A DNA stretch of 64,000 nt from the NCBI GenBank assembly GCA_015698045.1, contig BLAL01000281.1, positions 682,001 through 746,000 on the forward strand, given 5' to 3'. The position numbers and the translations under genes were made by a program. Under the pieces are notes generated by a model that saw only the letters and a list, made by a program, of their open reading frames with translations, ran no database searches and was not told the DNA's origin. Shown here in pieces: positions 12,574 through 25,605 of this stretch; the stretch's first letter is position 1; each line of letters opens with the position of its first letter. Origin of the DNA: Rhizophagus clarus. Its lineage: Eukaryota; Glomeromycota; Glomeromycetes; Glomerales; Glomeraceae.

Positions 12574-13977
12574 ATATATAAATATGTTAGATTTGAGTTT
12601 GTTTAATGATCATATAAAAAAAACCCCTATGTAAGACTTTTATTTGCTTATTTTAATATAAAATTAGTAGCTGGTTAGATATTTAAATGCATAGCTGAAC
12701 TTATTTTTATTTCAGCTCAGTAATTATATTTGCGTAGCAGAACCCCTTATTCGTATAACAAAGATTTTCATATATATAGAGAGAGAATTTTAATTTCACA
12801 CGTATATCAAAAAAATTTTTTTACAAAAAATTTTTTTAAACTGATACTTCTTTTCTATTATTTTACATATTTTAATTTTATAAATACAATATTGTATTTA
12901 ATATTTATAAAAAAAATCATGTTTTTATAATAATATTCTAATATTCTTATTTTTTGTTTGCTAATTTTACTCATATATAAAATGAATTTTGGACAAATGA
13001 AATTGCCTTTTTATTTTTAAGTAAATTGTTCAGCAATTGTAAAAAGTATTTGTATTTCAATTTTTATGATTCTAAGTATAATATTTGTGAAGATAATTAT
13101 ATTTTTTAAACAGTACTAACTTCAAAAGATTTTTTTTTCTCTTTTAATTTCAGGACGTAATAACATCACTTTGGTCAAATGAAATTACTTTTTTATATTT
13201 AAAAAGTTGTTCAGTGATGTTGAATCTACCTATGTATAAATTTTTATAATGATTGGACTAATATTTGTAAAGTATTGGCTATTTTTGTATTATCAATTTT
13301 TTTGCAAAACCCATTTTGCAACTTCGGAGCGCGATTTTACTACTTTGGTCAAATGAAATTGCTTTTTCCGCTTAAGTAAAGTTATTCAGCGAGGTCGAAT
13401 CTACCTACAGTAAACTTTTTAGAATGATTAAATTAATATTTGTAGAATGCGACCAACTTTTGTACTTTCAATTATTTATCGTTTAAGTGATTTAATTTTA
13501 AAGTGTAATTTTTTTATTTTAAATCAACTTGTTAACTTTAAGAAGTCGTTCATAAGGGTTGGCAATAATTTATATTTAATTTTTATAAATCTAAATATAA
13601 TAATATTTATAAAAAATTCCAAATTTAAAACTATTTTTAAAATAGCAATAGTATATTAATATTATATTAATATTAATTAAAATTAAAAATTCTGAAGTTG
13701 GTATATTATTTTATATTATTAATTTATTAATATTTAGTGAATTAATTTCACAATTTTTTTTTGCAATGATATAAAAAATTAATTTACTATTACTATATAT
13801 ATATTTATTATAATTAAATTATCTTTTTATACTTAAATAAAGTTATATATGTCAGAAAAAAAATTGCTTAGCAGAATAAAAAATTCAAAGGTTATAATAA
13901 GAGTTTGCTTAGCAGAACTTAAAATAATTTGCTTATTGATCATAGTAAATTTTGAAATTTTCATCTGACCTATATGT

Positions 13978-14398
13978 ATATTGTTTGGGATCCTGCTTTG
14001 ATGCTGAACTTTATTGCCAAATATTGGATGAAAACCTCATAGAGACACTTTAGTATTATGAATTAAATGTTTTAAACATTGTCTTTTAGTAAGACAATGA
14101 TTTGAAACATATTGCTATTCTCACTAAGAAATGGTTTGATGATAATAATGTTGATGTTCTTCTATAGCCACCTTAATCTCCTGACTTAAACTTCATAGAA
14201 CATCTCTGGAATGATGCAGACTGTTAATTTAGAACATTAGACATCAAAATTAGGGGAAAGAAATTGTTATGAGAACATGTTTTTCAAATTTGAAATGAAA
14301 TGGTATTGGAGACATGTACTAAACTAATTAAGACAATATTAGAAAGAATCCAAAATATTATTAATGTTAAAAGTAGTTACACAAAATAGTAAAAATAT
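13978..14398 (+). pseudogene. Tc1/mariner transposase C-terminal relic
   Basis: Conceptual translation with stops gives DAELYCQILDENLIETL, a DNDLKHIAILTKKWFDDNN block, PP-SPDLNFIEHLWND and a terminal SYTKY. These are landmarks of the catalytic half of Tc1-like DD34D/E transposases (QDNDPKHT..., SPDLNPIEHLWN). The N-terminal half is missing and several stops interrupt the frame. The coding block begins about 15 bp after a TIR-like word, suggesting an internally deleted copy. Confidence 0.8.
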
Positions 14399-15590
14399 TT
14401 TTAAGATCTTTTTAGTAATATTTTTTTAATTTTTTTTTAAAAAAACCTTAATTTTTATAATAATGTGAAATATGCATAAATAACATATCACGATTTTAAT
14501 AAATATTGTGTTATTTGTGTAAATAAAATAAAACCAGTTTATTAAATATTACTAAATTTATTATATTTTTAATACTTTTATACTATATTATATATAAAAT
14601 AAATATTATATTTATATATATTCATATTATCAATAAATATGCAATTTAATATTTGGCATTAGTATGGTGTATTACTTATGTGAGCTACTATAAATTTACT
14701 TTAAATTCACAAAGATCAAATTCAGTATACTCTTCTTATCAGCTCTATATATATATATCAATCCATAATGAAAAAAGATCACACAAATTCTTATTCAGGT
14801 TTTTATTTGATATTAAATTATTTAAGGCAAATATCATAATTTTTATTAAACTCTGGTATTCAGATGCAATTAACCGATTAAGTTTTTCAAATCAATTTTT
14901 AAAAATCTTAAGATTTGGATAATGTAAAATTTAAGAAAAATATTCTTCAAGTATTTTTATTAAGTCACTACAATATTTTGAATTCAATAGTTCAACTATA
15001 AATTGTAATTGATATTAAAAGAGATCAAGGTCTGCATAATGCATGTGATCAATCACATACATAATGTAGATATTAAAATACCTATACAGTTATAATTACA
15101 AAAATGAGTTTGAAATGATTATCACTGTTTTCGAATTGCTGTGATCAGGTGATTTGTCAATTAATTAAAAAAAATACTAAATAACTGAAAATAATTGATT
15201 TATCAAAAATACTCTTATTTAACACATACAAAAACACTTTTTATAAATATTTTTCTTAAAAAATACTAAACTTGACACCTTTAACATTCTTTATTATGTT
15301 TATAAGATGTTTTACAATATGTTTTTTTATTTATTAAAAACTAAAAATCTAAATAAAAAAAATAGTTAGAAATAAAAAAAAAGGAAAGAAACGAAAAAAA
15401 GAAAAAAAACTAATAAAATAAAAAAATACTATTTGTTACTTAGTAGTAAACTTTTAGAATCATTAGAAATCAGTTTTTAGGAATCAGTTTTCAGGAATTA
15501 GTCTCTAGGAATTGGAAGAATCAGTTTATAAGCTATTGTAATAAAAAAGGACAAATAATAAAAAAAATATTAGTAAAGTTTGTATAATAG
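14399..15590. other. AT-rich spacer, no gene seen
   Basis: The sequence has strong A/T runs and frequent stops. An open frame at 14,653-14,922 has no recognisable composition or motif. No inverted-repeat element was delimited. Confidence 0.5.
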
Positions 15591-15864
15591 TAGCTTAGCT
15601 AAAGATGATCATCAGTCCTAGAAGACCACGGTCTTACAGTCCTACATCTTAAAAAAATGGACTAGTTTGTTTTGGTGTAGAACTGCGGTCTTTCAGTCCT
15701 GTATCACATACAATAAGACTGTCAGTCTTTTTAAGGATCGCAATCTTTTCAGGACTAATCAGTCTTTTCCTTTTTTACAAATAAAAAACTTTTCCTTTAT
15801 TTTCCTTTATTTTTTTAAAAAAAATGATTGCAAATAAATTACCAAATTTCAAGGTGCATAAATA

Positions 15865-16131
15865 CCGTATTCTCCCGATTTTAAGCACCACCCGAATTTA
15901 AGCACCACCCCGACTTTTGACCAAAATACTTGAAAAACAAAAATAAGCACCACCTCAGATTTTAATTTTTCTTTATTAAATTTCATATTTTATTCAAAAT
16001 AAACTTTATTTACAATTCATCATTTCTCCGCGAGGGTTTCCTCCTCCAGATAGGAGCAGTTTCTAGGAGAAATTATATAGATTAATTTGTAATCCATTAA
16101 TTTTCAATAAAGATTTCTGCGTTATCAACGC

Positions 16132-16188
<57 letters not shown>

Positions 16189-16420
16189 AATTCATCATTT
16201 CAATTTCTCTTTCATCATGTATCATCGCAATTTCGCAATTATATATATAGAACACGATAAAAAATTATTGGGATACACAAGTACAAAAATTCCGATGTGT
16301 AAAAATGTGAAAAAAAAAGAATTTTAAGTAAAAAAAAATACTTCCGAATTTAGGCACCACCCCCAACTTTAGCCGGAATTTTCCTTCAAAAATGTGGTGC
16401 TTAAAATCGGAAGAATACGG
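15865..16420. mobile_element. Tc1/pogo-like MITE inserted in the hAT-like MITE
   Basis: The ends CCGTATTCTCCCGATTTTAA and TTAAAATCGGAAGAATACGG are inverted copies, flanked by TA on both sides (15,863 and 16,421). Sub-terminal GCACCACC words repeat near both ends. There is no coding capacity. It is interrupted by a poly(A) retroposon. Confidence 0.75.
16027..16186 (+). mobile_element. Short retroposon (SINE-like) with 55-nt poly(A)
   Basis: A 106-nt body (starting TCCGCGAGGGTTTCC, containing CAATAAAGATTTCTGCG) is followed by an uninterrupted run of about 55 A. It is flanked by a perfect 15-bp duplication, ACAATTCATCATTTC, at 16,012-16,026 and 16,187-16,201. The perfect duplication and pure A tail indicate a recent event. 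The source RNA is unknown: it could be a SINE or a 5'-truncated mRNA. Confidence 0.85.
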
Positions 16421-16949
16421 TATATGTAACTTAAACTATTTTAAATTAATAAATTAGGGTATTTTTTTTGAAAAAATATAAGCATATAAGTGGAGAAAAA
16501 TGATTATCATTATTTTATTTGTTTGTGATTTCAAAATCGGTCAGTCTTTATATTTTTTTATAAAAATCTTTATTAAATTAATAGTTATATTTAATATAAA
16601 AATCGTTTATTATATGAAGATTAATATGAGGTCTGATCAGTCCTCGAGACTGGTCCTACTACACTACAAAAAAATGAAAGATCACGGTCTGGTCCTACAA
16701 GTCCTAGGACTGGTCAGTCCAGGACTGAGTAGGATTGGTAGGATTAATGATTATCCTTAGGCTTAGCATTACATAGATCAAATGATATCTAGTATAATAT
16801 TTATAGTAAAAAGTGATTTTAATTTGTGCAATCTAAAATCAATTTTTATTTATATAAAAAAAAACCACTGATTACAGTAATTTGAAAATGGTAATAATCA
16901 TAGTATATTTTATTAAAATAAAATAGTATCCTTTAATAATTACTAATTA

Positions 16950-18420
16950 TTTTCATAATGCATTTTTTATATAATGCACTGAGTTTTGCTTGTTATTATT
17001 ACAACATAAAGCATTTTTAACATTATTTTTATTATGAATAATAATATTTTCTTGATGTATATATTGTTCATCATATTATGATCTATTAAGCAAAAATGAT
17101 ATGGATGTAAAGAATTTGGTGATTCATAAATAGTACACATAGTATATATCTCAGGCCAATCAGTAATTATTAATGTCAAATATGGATAAAACTATTTAAG
17201 AGTATTATTGATATATAAATGTATATCTGTATTACTTAAAGCTCTTAATGGTTGCAAAATTATTGCAAGTGCACAATAAAAAGATTACATGAAATTGAGC
17301 GAAATTGAACTGATTGGAAATATCCAAGTAAAATCTTTACATCAGTCTTATTATAACAAGCTAAAGGAATATTTTAATCATCATAAATATTAGATATTGT
17401 AAAGTTTTATCTAAATGATCACAAAGAGTAGTATCTGCATATAAAATAATTGGTATAACATGTGTTCTAATTAAAAGGTTTTTTTCTACATTTTCTCATC
17501 AATTAGAATTATACATATCTGTGTATTGATGTTAATTGGAATTCTTTTAATTGCGAAATTAAAAAAAATTAATATTAGCAATTACTAAAACAATTAAAAA
17601 CTGAAATTTTAATAAATGGTATATATTTATATTATTAATAAATTGTTTATATTTAAATATAAAATCCTCAATTAAATTTTTATTCACATATACCATCAAG
17701 TACTATTTTATATTTAAAAACATACTTTTTTTCTTGATATTCAAAAATAATTTTTTTCACTATTTGAAATCTGAAAGCTGTCAATTTTCTATAAATACTC
17801 ATCCAATTTGTGCTGTTGATGGCAATAGCTTATTATTCTGATTTAAATATTTGTTAAAAAATTGTATAAAAGCATTAGCAAGTGGATCTTGTATATGGAA
17901 ATTTATTATTATGTGCATAAATTCTGCAAATTCTTTAGACAAAAATTTCTGATACACATTATTAGGATTATTTGAAATTCCAGTAAATAAAGCACTATAT
18001 TCTTTATAATCATCAGCATTAACATTTGTTATAAATAATAGCTCAGAATTGTCAGATGTTACAGATTCTTCTTCACTATTTTGAGAGTTACTTTCATAAT
18101 CAGATACAAATCAAAATCATAATCAAGATTTTGTATTTAATTCTGTACTTCAATATTATCTATACTTTGGATAGCTTTTTGCAAATTATTTAAGTTTTAC
18201 TTATATATTACTTCTATTAAATCCATTCTTTTAGATATATTTTATTCATTATTAATAATCTGAATTGTTATTTGACTTGTTTTAATTATATTTTAAGAAA
18301 CTCTGTAAATAGAGTAATTTGAATTATCATCATTGTCATATAAATATGTTTTTACATGACTATTTAATATCTACCAGTCTCTAAAAGTTTTGTTGGAGTA
18401 AGAACAATTTGGCATCATGA
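16950..18420 (-). pseudogene. Plavaka/Tnp2-like transposase relic
   Basis: On the minus strand a decayed frame starts with an acidic segment, then EFAEFMHIIINFHIQDPLAN and AFIQFFNKYLNQNN. After stops it continues as KKYVFKYKIVLDGICE, KTDVKILLGYF, and finally IITDWPEIYTMCTIYESPNS followed by HPYHFCLID. The D-W-P-E motif with downstream C-x2-C-type residues is the Tnp2/Plavaka core. Numerous stops make it non-functional. It belongs to a different subfamily from copies A and B. Confidence 0.75.
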
Positions 18421-18892
18421 TAATCAGCAATTTACATTTGTTAAGTTTTTTTGTAGTCTAGCTTTATATAAAAGAATTGAAAATATATAATTAATAATTA
18501 AAATTAATCATTAAAAATTTTGTAATAAACAAAAATAAAAAATAAAATAAAACCTTACAATTAACTTTTACCAGATTTTTATATAAATCAAACTATTAGA
18601 TGAGTTTTTTTATCTTGATTACGTGAATTATAATTAGTATTTAAAAGTTTTACTTTACACTTTACAGTGAAAAATTTTAAATTATAATCTTTAAATGCAA
18701 TCAAAATATTGCTTGTTATGATAGAAGAAACAATTGTAGTGACTTATAAATTTAATAAAACAAACTGATCATTTTATTATTAACAAGTTACACATATTTT
18801 AACTAATCTGTCATGCTCAATTATTTGATTATCTAATAAACAGATTTAAACTTTCTTTAAACTTATACTTTCTATAGATTTATACTTTTTAT

Positions 18893-19820
18893 TAGGGCTC
18901 TGATCAGTTCAGTTCAGTTCAGTTTTTGCAAAAACTAATACTGAACTGAATTGATCAGTATTAGTATTAGTGATTACTGAAACTGATCAGTAATTACTGA
19001 AAACTGAACTGATTTATCAAACATTATTAGTAAAAATCAGTTTGCACCATTTTTTTCAAATTATCTATAAAAAACGTTTCATAACATTTTTTTATTAAAG
19101 TGATAAAAAAAAATGTTACAAGACGTTTTTTTATATTAAATTGTTTAATAATAAAAATATTTTACAACAGTTTTGCAAGTTTCTCAAAAAAAACATTGTA
19201 AAACGTTTTTTATATTAAATTTCAAATAAAATGAAAAAATAATGTTGCGAATATTATTTTTATATTAAATTACATATATAAAAAACATTCTGAAACATTT
19301 TTTATGAATTTCGCAAAAAAATGTTGTGAGCTGTTTTTTATATTAAATTGCTTATAAAAAATATTTCACAATATTTTTAAATAAAATAGAAAAATAACGT
19401 TACAAAACATTATTTTTTATATTAAATCACCTATGTAAAAATGTTTCGCAACATTTTTTACAAATGGGTTGAAATATTTTTTTAAATCATTTAATATTTG
19501 TAAAAAAATGTTTTGCAACATTTTTAAATAAAATGGAAAAACAATGTTATGAAACTATTAAATTGCATATATAAAAAATGTTTTACAACATTTTTTACTA
19601 ATTTTGCAAAAAAATGTCACGAAACATTTTTTTAATTACATTATCTAATAAAAAAACATTTTTCAAAAAACATTTTTATTATCGGTAAATCAGTTCAGTA
19701 AATCGCAAAACTGATACTGAAACTGAAAGTTTCAGTTTGATAAATTATAAAACTAAAATCGCTTTAATACTAAAACTGATCAGTATGGTTCAGTGATTAC
19801 CAAAACTGATCGGAGCTCTA
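18893..19820. mobile_element. hAT-type MITE, 928 bp
   Basis: It starts TAGGGCTCTGATCAG and ends CTGATCGGAGCTCTA, with a perfect 8-bp target duplication CTTTTTAT at 18,885-18,892 and 19,821-19,828. This is diagnostic of the hAT superfamily. Sub-terminal GATCAGT/TTCAGTT words are dense at both ends. The middle consists of AACATTTTT-type repeats and codes for nothing. Confidence 0.88.
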
Positions 19821-19828
19821 CTTTTTAT

Positions 19829-21690
19829 AAACTTTAGTCTCTATAAATATGAATTTAATAAGTTTGTGTATTTCATTTTTTTTATTTACTTGTATTTTAT
19901 TATTTAGAAACTACAGTAAATATAGAACATAAAAAATAAATATTATGTAAAAAAAATGTATAACATGTTCTACTTCAAAAGTTTATTATTTTATTAAATA
20001 AAAAAAAAATAATTATATTTCTTTATTTATTTTTTAAAAAGATTAAAATTTAAATATATAAAAAGCAATTAATAAAAAAGAAGAAAATCAAAAATTTTTA
20101 TTAATTTTAATTATTAAACTAATTTTATGCATATAATAAAGATCAATAAAATAGTTTATTTAATTAAATTTTAACTAAAATTTGGATTTTTTATTTTTTT
20201 ACTAATTGCCTTCTATATTATACTAAAATAATATAATATTTTTCTTTATAAATTTATTAGTGATATCTTTTGATTTTTTATTTGTTATTTTAATATTTTA
20301 TATTATAGTAATATATTGATTTTTTAATTATTATAATAATCTATTATTTATTTTTTATTAAATATTTATTTCTATAATTGTAATATAAATTTTTTTGTAA
20401 TTATAATATTAATAAAATTTTTACAATTATTGGCATATTTAAAAGTAAAAAAAAATATCAATATTTTGTAATTTTAAAAAAATATAGAAAATATATAAAT
20501 TTATATTTTAAAAGATATATAAATTTTTAAATTTAATAATTTATTTAATCAATTAAATTAATTAAAACTATATGATTAGAAAGAATATATTTATATACAG
20601 GAATATATAAAATTAAACCCTAAAAAATATTAATTAAATTAAAATAATATTTAATTTTTAATACCTATTAATAATACTCTTTTTTTTTTATTTTTATTTT
20701 TAAAATAGATTAAATGATAAAGTTATAAAAAATTTTGTTATATTATTATTATTATTATTATTGTCATTCTTTTTTATTATTATTATCTTTAATTTTTTTT
20801 ATTTAAACAAAAATATACTAATATTAATATTTATTTAAAATATAATGATCTTTTACAGGTTAAAAGAACTTTATTATTCAAATTGTAAAAATAGATAATT
20901 ATATATTTTTTTTTAAAAAATGCTTTATAATATATTCTAGAATTTATTTATTAATATTATAAAAGTGAATAGTTATATAGGATCATTATTTTAGGGTAAT
21001 CTGAATTATCTTAGATTAATTATTTGGATTACTTTATACTGGATAATTTTGGATATAAAGTTATTATAAAATTATTTGATTTATAAAAAATTTAAATTTT
21101 TATTGTGCTTTTTTAAAAAATCTTTGCATTATTATATTACACTAAAAAATATCACATTTATCATATTTTTGGAAATGCTATATTATATTGAATAATATAT
21201 ATAGGATTATATCTGATAATACTGGATAATATAACATTTGACTGGACAATATAATATTCAATTGTTAACATTGGTAATTGCTCAATATAAAGGTACAAGC
21301 AAAACTATACAATTAAATCTTATTCATAATTGATTCATGTATGTGCATAATACAAAATTACGAGTTTTTAAAAGCTTTAGGAAGATGAATGGGATTGGTG
21401 TATCAAAAAATAACTAATATTAAATTTTTAGTATACACAATTTCCTAATATTGCAGTATCTTTAGGAAGGGGGGTCAGTCATTGACTTGTGGATAAGAAT
21501 TTATTTTCACGCAGATCAACCTGTATAGATATATAGTATAAGACTTCGCCTTGTGAAGGGATTCTTCAGAGTGATAACATGTGTTGAACTTAGAGTGTAA
21601 TTAAAGTTGCGTAGCATTAGCTAATTTAAAGTTATAGACGGTTTTAGTTTTTTCTTTAAATTTTAAAGTAAAATATAAAATTTTTTTAAC
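19829..21690. other. Very AT-rich stretch, no gene seen
   Basis: Long A/T-only runs dominate, especially 19,900-21,200. I find no exon-like frame, no TIR pair and no tRNA-like fold. Around 21,460-21,640 the composition is slightly richer (GGAAGGGGGGTCAG) and may include the 5' or 3' flank of the neighbouring gene. Confidence 0.5.
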
Positions 21691-21847
21691 TGTGACGCAT
21701 AAATCATGTGATACTGAGATCAAAATTTTATTATTTTTTACAGGGGGAATTTTTCCCATTAGCAATACTCATTATTATAAAATTAAGAATTTTTTTTTAA
21801 ATGTATACGGAAAATCTATCTATTTATACATATGTAATTTTAATTTT

Positions 21848-22903
21848 TCAATTCTTTGGTTTATAAATCTCATTATTGTTATCAACATAGTAAATTTCAT
21901 CGCCGTAATTAATTGAAGCACTTTTAATGTTGCTTCTGATCCAAGTCCAGGTCCCATTTGAATATTCCCATAATCTTTTTTCAAGATCGATTCCAATTGC
22001 ATGTTGCTCTGAAAGAGCTTTAATATATTCAAATCTAAATTCTGCTCGAAGTATTCTGAAAAGAGCAATTATAAATGTTAATTGTTAAATGAAAATTCTA
22101 AAAAAAAAAAAAAATTGCAAAGCTTACTTTTTAGACTCATTGATATATAAATAAACATATTCTGAGTAAATAACCCACAATGAGTAGTCGTGAGAAGCGC
22201 AGGAAGCTTGTTTAAAGGAACCCTGCACCGGCAAATCCCAATTATATTCATCACGTTCACTGTTATAGACACCCTTAATTAAATCGTCATAGCCATCAAC
22301 AAGAAAAATTGTTTTGTAATCACAGAGTGAAATACTAAGAATCTCATAATATTCAGAAGTATAAATAATGTGCCTTTTAAAAAAAAAACAAAAATTAAGT
22401 TAGTATTTAATCATAAAATGAGTAATAAATCATATGTATAGAAATTTGAAATTAATATTTTACCATGCTTTATTTGAATCTCTAATATGCACATTATTAT
22501 GTTTATCAATATATACAATTGTTCCATCTAATCCAACTGCAAAATCGAGAACATGATCTCTCTTGAATAAGAATGTTCTTTTAAATGGATTCCAATTGTA
22601 AAGCTGAGTTTGAATTGAACATGTGTGTAAGACTCGAGATTCGTGTGAAAATTTTGATTAAAAAATTTTCGTTACCTTATTTTCATTTGATAAAATCCAA
22701 CTGTCTTCTCCCTGACCTACGTCAATTTTTTTTATCTGAACTGGGACATTAGGATATGGTTGTTTCTCTGCATTATTAACTACATACCCCGTATACCCCA
22801 TAAAGTTATTTACATCGTAGGAAATAATGGAAAAAACGATCATTACGATCATTGCAATAAAGAAAACAAGAAGAAATTCTTGTTTTAACCGATATGAAAC
22901 CAT
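21848..22903 (-). CDS. Tectonin-like repeat membrane protein (four exons)
   Basis: Four exons join in frame: 22,903-22,676, 22,603-22,464, 22,373-22,128 and 22,055-21,848, giving 273 residues. All borders are GT/AG and the phases fit. A hydrophobic segment at about residues 9-28 after a basic start suggests a signal anchor. The rest has spaced WNPFKR, GLDGTIVYIDK, YNWDLP, LWEYSNGTWTWI and GDEIYYVDNNNEIYK blocks. These resemble tectonin/beta-propeller repeats, which bind ligands or carbohydrate in other proteins. The substrate is unknown. This is the only intact host-like gene in the first 49 kb; a broken paralogue lies 450 bp upstream of its start. The propeller assignment is inference; the exon structure is read directly. 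Confidence 0.72.
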
Positions 22904-23356
22904 GTTTCTTTTACTAAATAATTTTGTAAAGTATATTACTGTACATTAATAAATATTTCATTTTATAATACAGAAATTTGTTTACAAATTGATGCAAATA
23001 AATAAATAGATCTAATCTGATCTATAGATGATATCTATCTAATCTTTGCGCTCTAATTTGAGACCTAAATATCTAAAAGTTACAATGTAGCAACAACAGG
23101 TGCATAATTTAATGTTTCTAAGGAAAAAATCCTTTTTTTTTTGTCCTGATTATCAGTATCATTATCTTCATTCCAGTAAACGTGCATAGTAAATATCGTA
23201 TTGTGATTACGAATAGTCGCCCCTTTGCTATTTCAGTTATAAACCAATATGATTAGAGTATATATAATACAAACGATCGTTCGTTTTCCGTTCTCCTAGT
23301 AAATAAAAATATAGTAATTTTATCATATGTCAGGAATAAAATGTTGCCGTCGCAAT

Positions 23357-23665
23357 TTATAATAATTCAGGAAAGCATTTCAAAAAAGGAAATTGTGATT
23401 TTTTTCGACAATAAAAAGGATTCTTTGTTCCAAAATTTTTTAAATGTATGAATATTTGGCGTAATAGATGCACTTTTAACATTACTTCTGATTCAAAGTC
23501 CCATAAAGTAAAACATGTTGAATGAGGGAGCGTTTTAATTTGGTTAAATCCAATTTCTGGTCGAACATTTTGACATATAAGCAACCATAATGATTTGTCA
23601 TCGAATATTTGGCGTTTTGGAAAATGTATCACATCTTCTTCATCAAATATAAAAGATATTCCCAT
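23357..23665 (-). pseudogene. Broken paralogue of the tectonin-like gene
   Basis: An open stretch of 102 codons aligns with the third and fourth exons of the neighbouring gene. DDKSLWLLICQNVRPEIGFN and QIKTLP parallel its ..EFRFEYIKALSEQ region. The DNA TCAGAAGTAATGTTAAAAGT parallels TCAGAAGCAACATTAAAAGT but in another frame, so a frameshift has occurred. No start region, membrane segment or upstream exon is recognisable. It is probably a tandem-duplicate remnant. Confidence 0.6.
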
Positions 23666-23669
23666 CGTA

Positions 23670-24355
23670 ACTAATAGATGTATAAAGTCCAGGTACCTTA
23701 ATTTTATCCCGTAGCTTAGAATTCTAAGACGGTTAAAATGTAAGATATGGTAACCGTTGAGGCGTTATAAATTAACTGTCGCACAAATCAGCGTGTAAAC
23801 AAAAAGGGTTATGCGTACCTACACTAACGCTTTGGACAAAAAAGAAAAATTACTTTTATAAATAAATTGCAATGATTAAATAGTTTTTTTTTTCACAAAT
23901 AAGTAGATTTTGTGTGACAAGAATTTGATAAGATAACGATTTAATTAATCAGTCGTGGGGTAATACCCTAATTGTCATTGTGATCGACGTAATTTACGGT
24001 ATCTTGTGAGTTGTGAATGCGCCCACGTCTTTTCTTATGTTGTTGCTGGATATACAAAATCATATTCCTTTTTGATATTTTTAGTCACGAGATTAGGATT
24101 AGGGTCAGTTTTAAGGTGGGTTAGTTAGACACTTAGGCAAATAATTATGAATAGCAGCATTCTTAAAAATTCAATATTTATTACTTTATTTAAAATTAAA
24201 AAGTTCTCTTTTTGATCAATATCAATTTTTATTATTCTGATACAGATAAAGCAATTTATTAATATGAGAAAACTGTCAAATAAAGAGCATTACTATGTGG
24301 TAACCCATTGCTATAGTGACCCTATCATGTGCTTTGATCTAATTGGTGAATTTTT
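23670..24355. other. Spacer without recognised features
   Basis: Moderately AT-rich single-copy-looking sequence. No open frame with protein-like composition, no inverted repeats and no poly(A)-flanked insert was found. Confidence 0.45.
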
Positions 24356-25335
24356 TTAACAAAAAATTTTATTTTTTATCTGATAAAATGAGCCTAACAG
24401 TAAAAATAATAAAAAAAACCACAAAAAATAATAAAAAAAAAACAATAAAAAAATAATAGAAAGCAGGAAAAAAAAATTAAAAGGGATAAAAAAAGAATAA
24501 AAAGGAAGAGGAAATAGAGTAAAAAGAAGGGAAATAAAATAAAATAATGAAAAAGAAGAGGAAAAAAATAAAAAGAACGAAGAAGAAGAGGTTATGGAAT
24601 GAAAGGAAGGGTAAAAGAATGAAAAAAATAAAGAGGAAGGGAAAATAGAATGAAAAAAAGAAAAAATAAAGAGAAAAAATGAAGAGGAAGAGAAAATGAA
24701 ACAAAAGGAAAGGAAAAGAATGAAAAAAATGGAAAATAATAACAAAAAAAAGAAATGGAATGAAAAGAAGAATAATAAAACAAAATAATGAAAGGGAAAA
24801 GAAAGAAAGGATAGAACGAAAAAGAATGAAGAGAAAGTAAATAAAATAAAAAGAAATAAAAGGGAAGGAAAAAAAGTGAAGAGAAAAAAATTAGTAAATC
24901 AAAATATAAAAAACACAAAACAAAAAAAGAATAAAGAAAATAATAATATACTTTTAACGCAAAATTGGAAAATTCATTGGAAAAAAGAATGAAGAGGAAA
25001 GGGGATAGAACAAAAGGAAGAAGAAATAGAGCAAAAAGAATAAAAAAAAGGAAAAATGAAATAAAAAGAAAGGGAAAGAATGAAAAGAATAGAAAATAAC
25101 GAAAAGGAGGAGAAATGAAATAAAAGAAAGGAAAATAGAACAAAATAATAAAAAGAAAAAAGAAGGAGGAAATTGAATGAAAAAGAATAAAGAGAAAGGG
25201 AATAAAATAAAAAGAAATAAAAGGGAAGAAAAAAAAGAAAAAGAGAAAAAAAATTAGTAAAATGAAATATAAAAAACAAAAAAAAATAAAAAAAAACAAA
25301 GAAAATAATAACATAATTTTATCAAAACTGTAAAA
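24356..25335. repeat. Purine-rich low-complexity block with a roughly 360-bp internal duplication
   Basis: The plus strand is nearly all A and G (AAAGAAAAGGAAG words). A segment AAATTAGTAAATCAAAATAT (about 24,888) recurs as AAATTAGTAAAATGAAATAT (about 25,252), both followed by AAAGAAAATAATAA, indicating a duplicated unit. Long F/S/L-rich frames on the minus strand are composition artefacts. Confidence 0.7.
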
Positions 25336-25605
25336 TATTCTTGGTTTTTTGCATGTATACTTATAGGTAAATAATCATATAAACTGGCTAATAAAATTTT
25401 ATTTATTCACATAATCATAAGAGATTATCATGATGACAGGTCGCCAATTACATTTTCCTTTATTTTAATATTATAATTAAGTAATAATTTAAAAGTTTTT
25501 ATTTAAGTAACTAATGAAAAATCTTTTTTTTTTTAATAATAATTTATTAAAAATTTTTTTTTTTTTGAAATTGCTATTTATAATTTCAAACAAGAAAAAG
25601 TCTTC

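Larger units (their letters stand above)
9270..13705. mobile_element. Fold-back element with long repetitive inverted arms
   Basis: The left arm (about 9270-9960) and right arm (about 12,960-13,705) are inverted copies of each other. For example GAATGCGACCAACTTTTG (13,445) pairs with the complement of CTTGGTCGCATTCCAC (9551). Within each arm a roughly 190-bp unit is itself tandemly repeated, with the core TTTGGTCAAATGAAATTG and AAGTAAAGTTGTTCAG. No transposase is seen inside. The interior holds two poly(A) retroposons and a MITE. The ends are approximate and no target duplication could be fixed. Confidence 0.6.
15592..16767. mobile_element. hAT-like MITE, outer layer of a nested set
   Basis: The left end AGCTTAGCTAAAGATGATC and the right end GATTATCCTTAGGCTTAGCA are imperfect inverted copies. 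Both sub-terminal regions are rich in CAGTCCT/AGGACTG words, as in the element at 27.6 kb. The flanking 8-mers (TATAATAG, TTACATAG) match only in part, so the superfamily is tentative. The interior is interrupted by the element at 15,865. Confidence 0.55.
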
